Below, piece by piece: positions 21,038-21,610 of a stretch of 21,610 bases of DNA. The DNA is taken from NCBI GenBank assembly GCA_016296985.1, contig JAEDHM010000007.1, forward strand, positions 1 through 21,610. The letters are read 5' to 3'. Position 1 is the first letter of the stretch. Every line of letters begins with the position of its first letter. Made by a program: the position numbers and the translations under genes. Origin of the DNA: Clostridia bacterium. GTDB lineage: Bacteria; Bacillota; Clostridia; Christensenellales; CAG-1252. Below the pieces are notes generated by a model. That model was not told the DNA's origin and did not search any database. It saw only the letters and a program-made list of their open reading frames with translations.

Positions 21038-21610
21038 ATGGAAAAAAAGACAGGAACAAAAAAAGCGTTAATCATTATCGTTGAAATTATCATTTGCATC
21101 TTTATCGCCTTCTTCTTGGTTGGCGTGGTGCAACAATTTGTTTTCACTGCCGTAAAGGTTGAAAAGTCCTCAATGCTTTACACTATAAGCGACGACGGAA
21201 ACAGTAAAGCTTTCGTTTTGCGTACTGCGAAAAAGTTTAAGCGCGGTGATATTATCGTCTTCTACCACCCCCACCTCAACAGCTCTTACGAATTTGATTA
21301 CGATAAAGAATGGACAAATCCTATGGAAAAGGGTGTTTCCTTTACTCAATTTTTCCAACGTCTTCCCATTATCGGCAAAACTATCAACGTTGACGATCCC
21401 GACGGAAACCGTAGTGAAAACTGTGTTATCAAAAGAATAATCGGCACCCCGGGTGATGCGATTATCAAAAGCTCGGACGGAAAACTTTACGTTAGATATG
21501 CAGGCACCTCGGAAACGCAGTACCTTAACGACTTGGGATACAAACCCCTTGTTGCAGAAGAAACTGTGGTAATGGACGGCGAATTGTACGTTTTAGGCGA
21601 CAATCGTCAA
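21038..21610 (+). CDS. lepB: Type I signal peptidase, cut by the window edge
   Basis: The first 191 codons are present and the frame is open to the edge. A single N-terminal transmembrane helix (~11-34) places the catalytic part outside. The catalytic Ser-Lys dyad is Ser45 in VEKSSM (box B; the usual Gly before Ser is Ser) and Lys132 in IKRIIGTPGD (box D). RGDIIVF (box C) is at 69-75 and GDNR (box E) at 187-190. Between boxes C and D there is a polar insert (about 80-118; NSSYEFDYDKEW..., FFQRLPIIG) longer than in the short Bacillus-type enzymes. It cleaves secreted pre-proteins after export. Only a weak AAGG lies before ATG 21038, and the 9-bp gap suggests coupling to the upstream gene. Confidence 0.88.
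   Translation, partial: MEKKTGTKKALIIIVEIIICIFIAFFLVGVVQQFVFTAVKVEKSSMLYTISDDGNSKAFVLRTAKKFKRGDIIVFYHPHLNSSYEFDYDKEWTNPMEKGVSFTQFFQRLPIIGKTINVDDPDGNRSENCVIKRIIGTPGDAIIKSSDGKLYVRYAGTSETQYLNDLGYKPLVAEETVVMDGELYVLGDNRQ

Overview
The window reads as a chromosomal segment of a moderately low-GC Gram-positive bacterium, most likely an uncultured gut member of the Clostridia. The grounds are AGGAGG-type ribosome sites on nearly all genes, several TTGACA/17 bp/TATAAT promoters, rho-independent terminators, a single bifunctional Rel, an fhs gene, and intergenic repeats of a kind I recall from such genomes (recall, not a search). The taxonomic call is inference.

Layout. Positions 1-716 are an accessory, repeat-rich strip. 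It holds a terminator-like hairpin, a truncated four-helix-bundle (S23/Avd-like) gene embedded in two arrays of tiny hairpins, another terminator, and a structured tRNA-derived element of about 140 bp. That element carries a 21-nt copy of the 3' end of the adjacent tRNA-Arg(ACG) gene (717-793, minus). galM (935-1951, plus) follows and shares a bidirectional terminator with a convergent five-gene minus-strand operon (8185 down to 2003). In order of transcription this operon encodes a phosphoribosyltransferase, a zinc-ribbon membrane protein, a membrane-anchored alpha/beta hydrolase, a GPH-family sugar symporter with unusual extensions, and a lipase-like lipoprotein. It fires from a good promoter at 8244-8272, back to back with a consensus promoter for rel.

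On the plus strand, rel (8517-10700) ends in a terminator whose stem runs straight into the start of an AT-rich, degenerate ROK-type regulator. An Lrp/AsnC regulator, trkA, trkH and a TIGR01212-type radical SAM gene then form a tight operon (11656-15887). It converges with a 4-bp overlap on fhs (17548 down to 15884), whose terminator lies inside the radical SAM coding sequence. fhs and a divergent acyl-CoA ligase (17672-19309) share a 17-bp palindrome that contains both -35 boxes. The right end holds a promoter with an embedded palindrome, an alpha/beta-hydrolase-like protein with a degenerate nucleophile elbow, and the first 191 codons of a type I signal peptidase cut by the window edge.

Most genes are housekeeping: stringent response, K+ uptake, one-carbon metabolism, galactose mutarotation and protein export. 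The parts least explained by known biology are the hairpin arrays with the truncated four-helix-bundle gene, the structured tRNA-derived element, and the uncharacterised five-gene operon. I did not find a clear defence, CRISPR, prophage or biosynthetic system.
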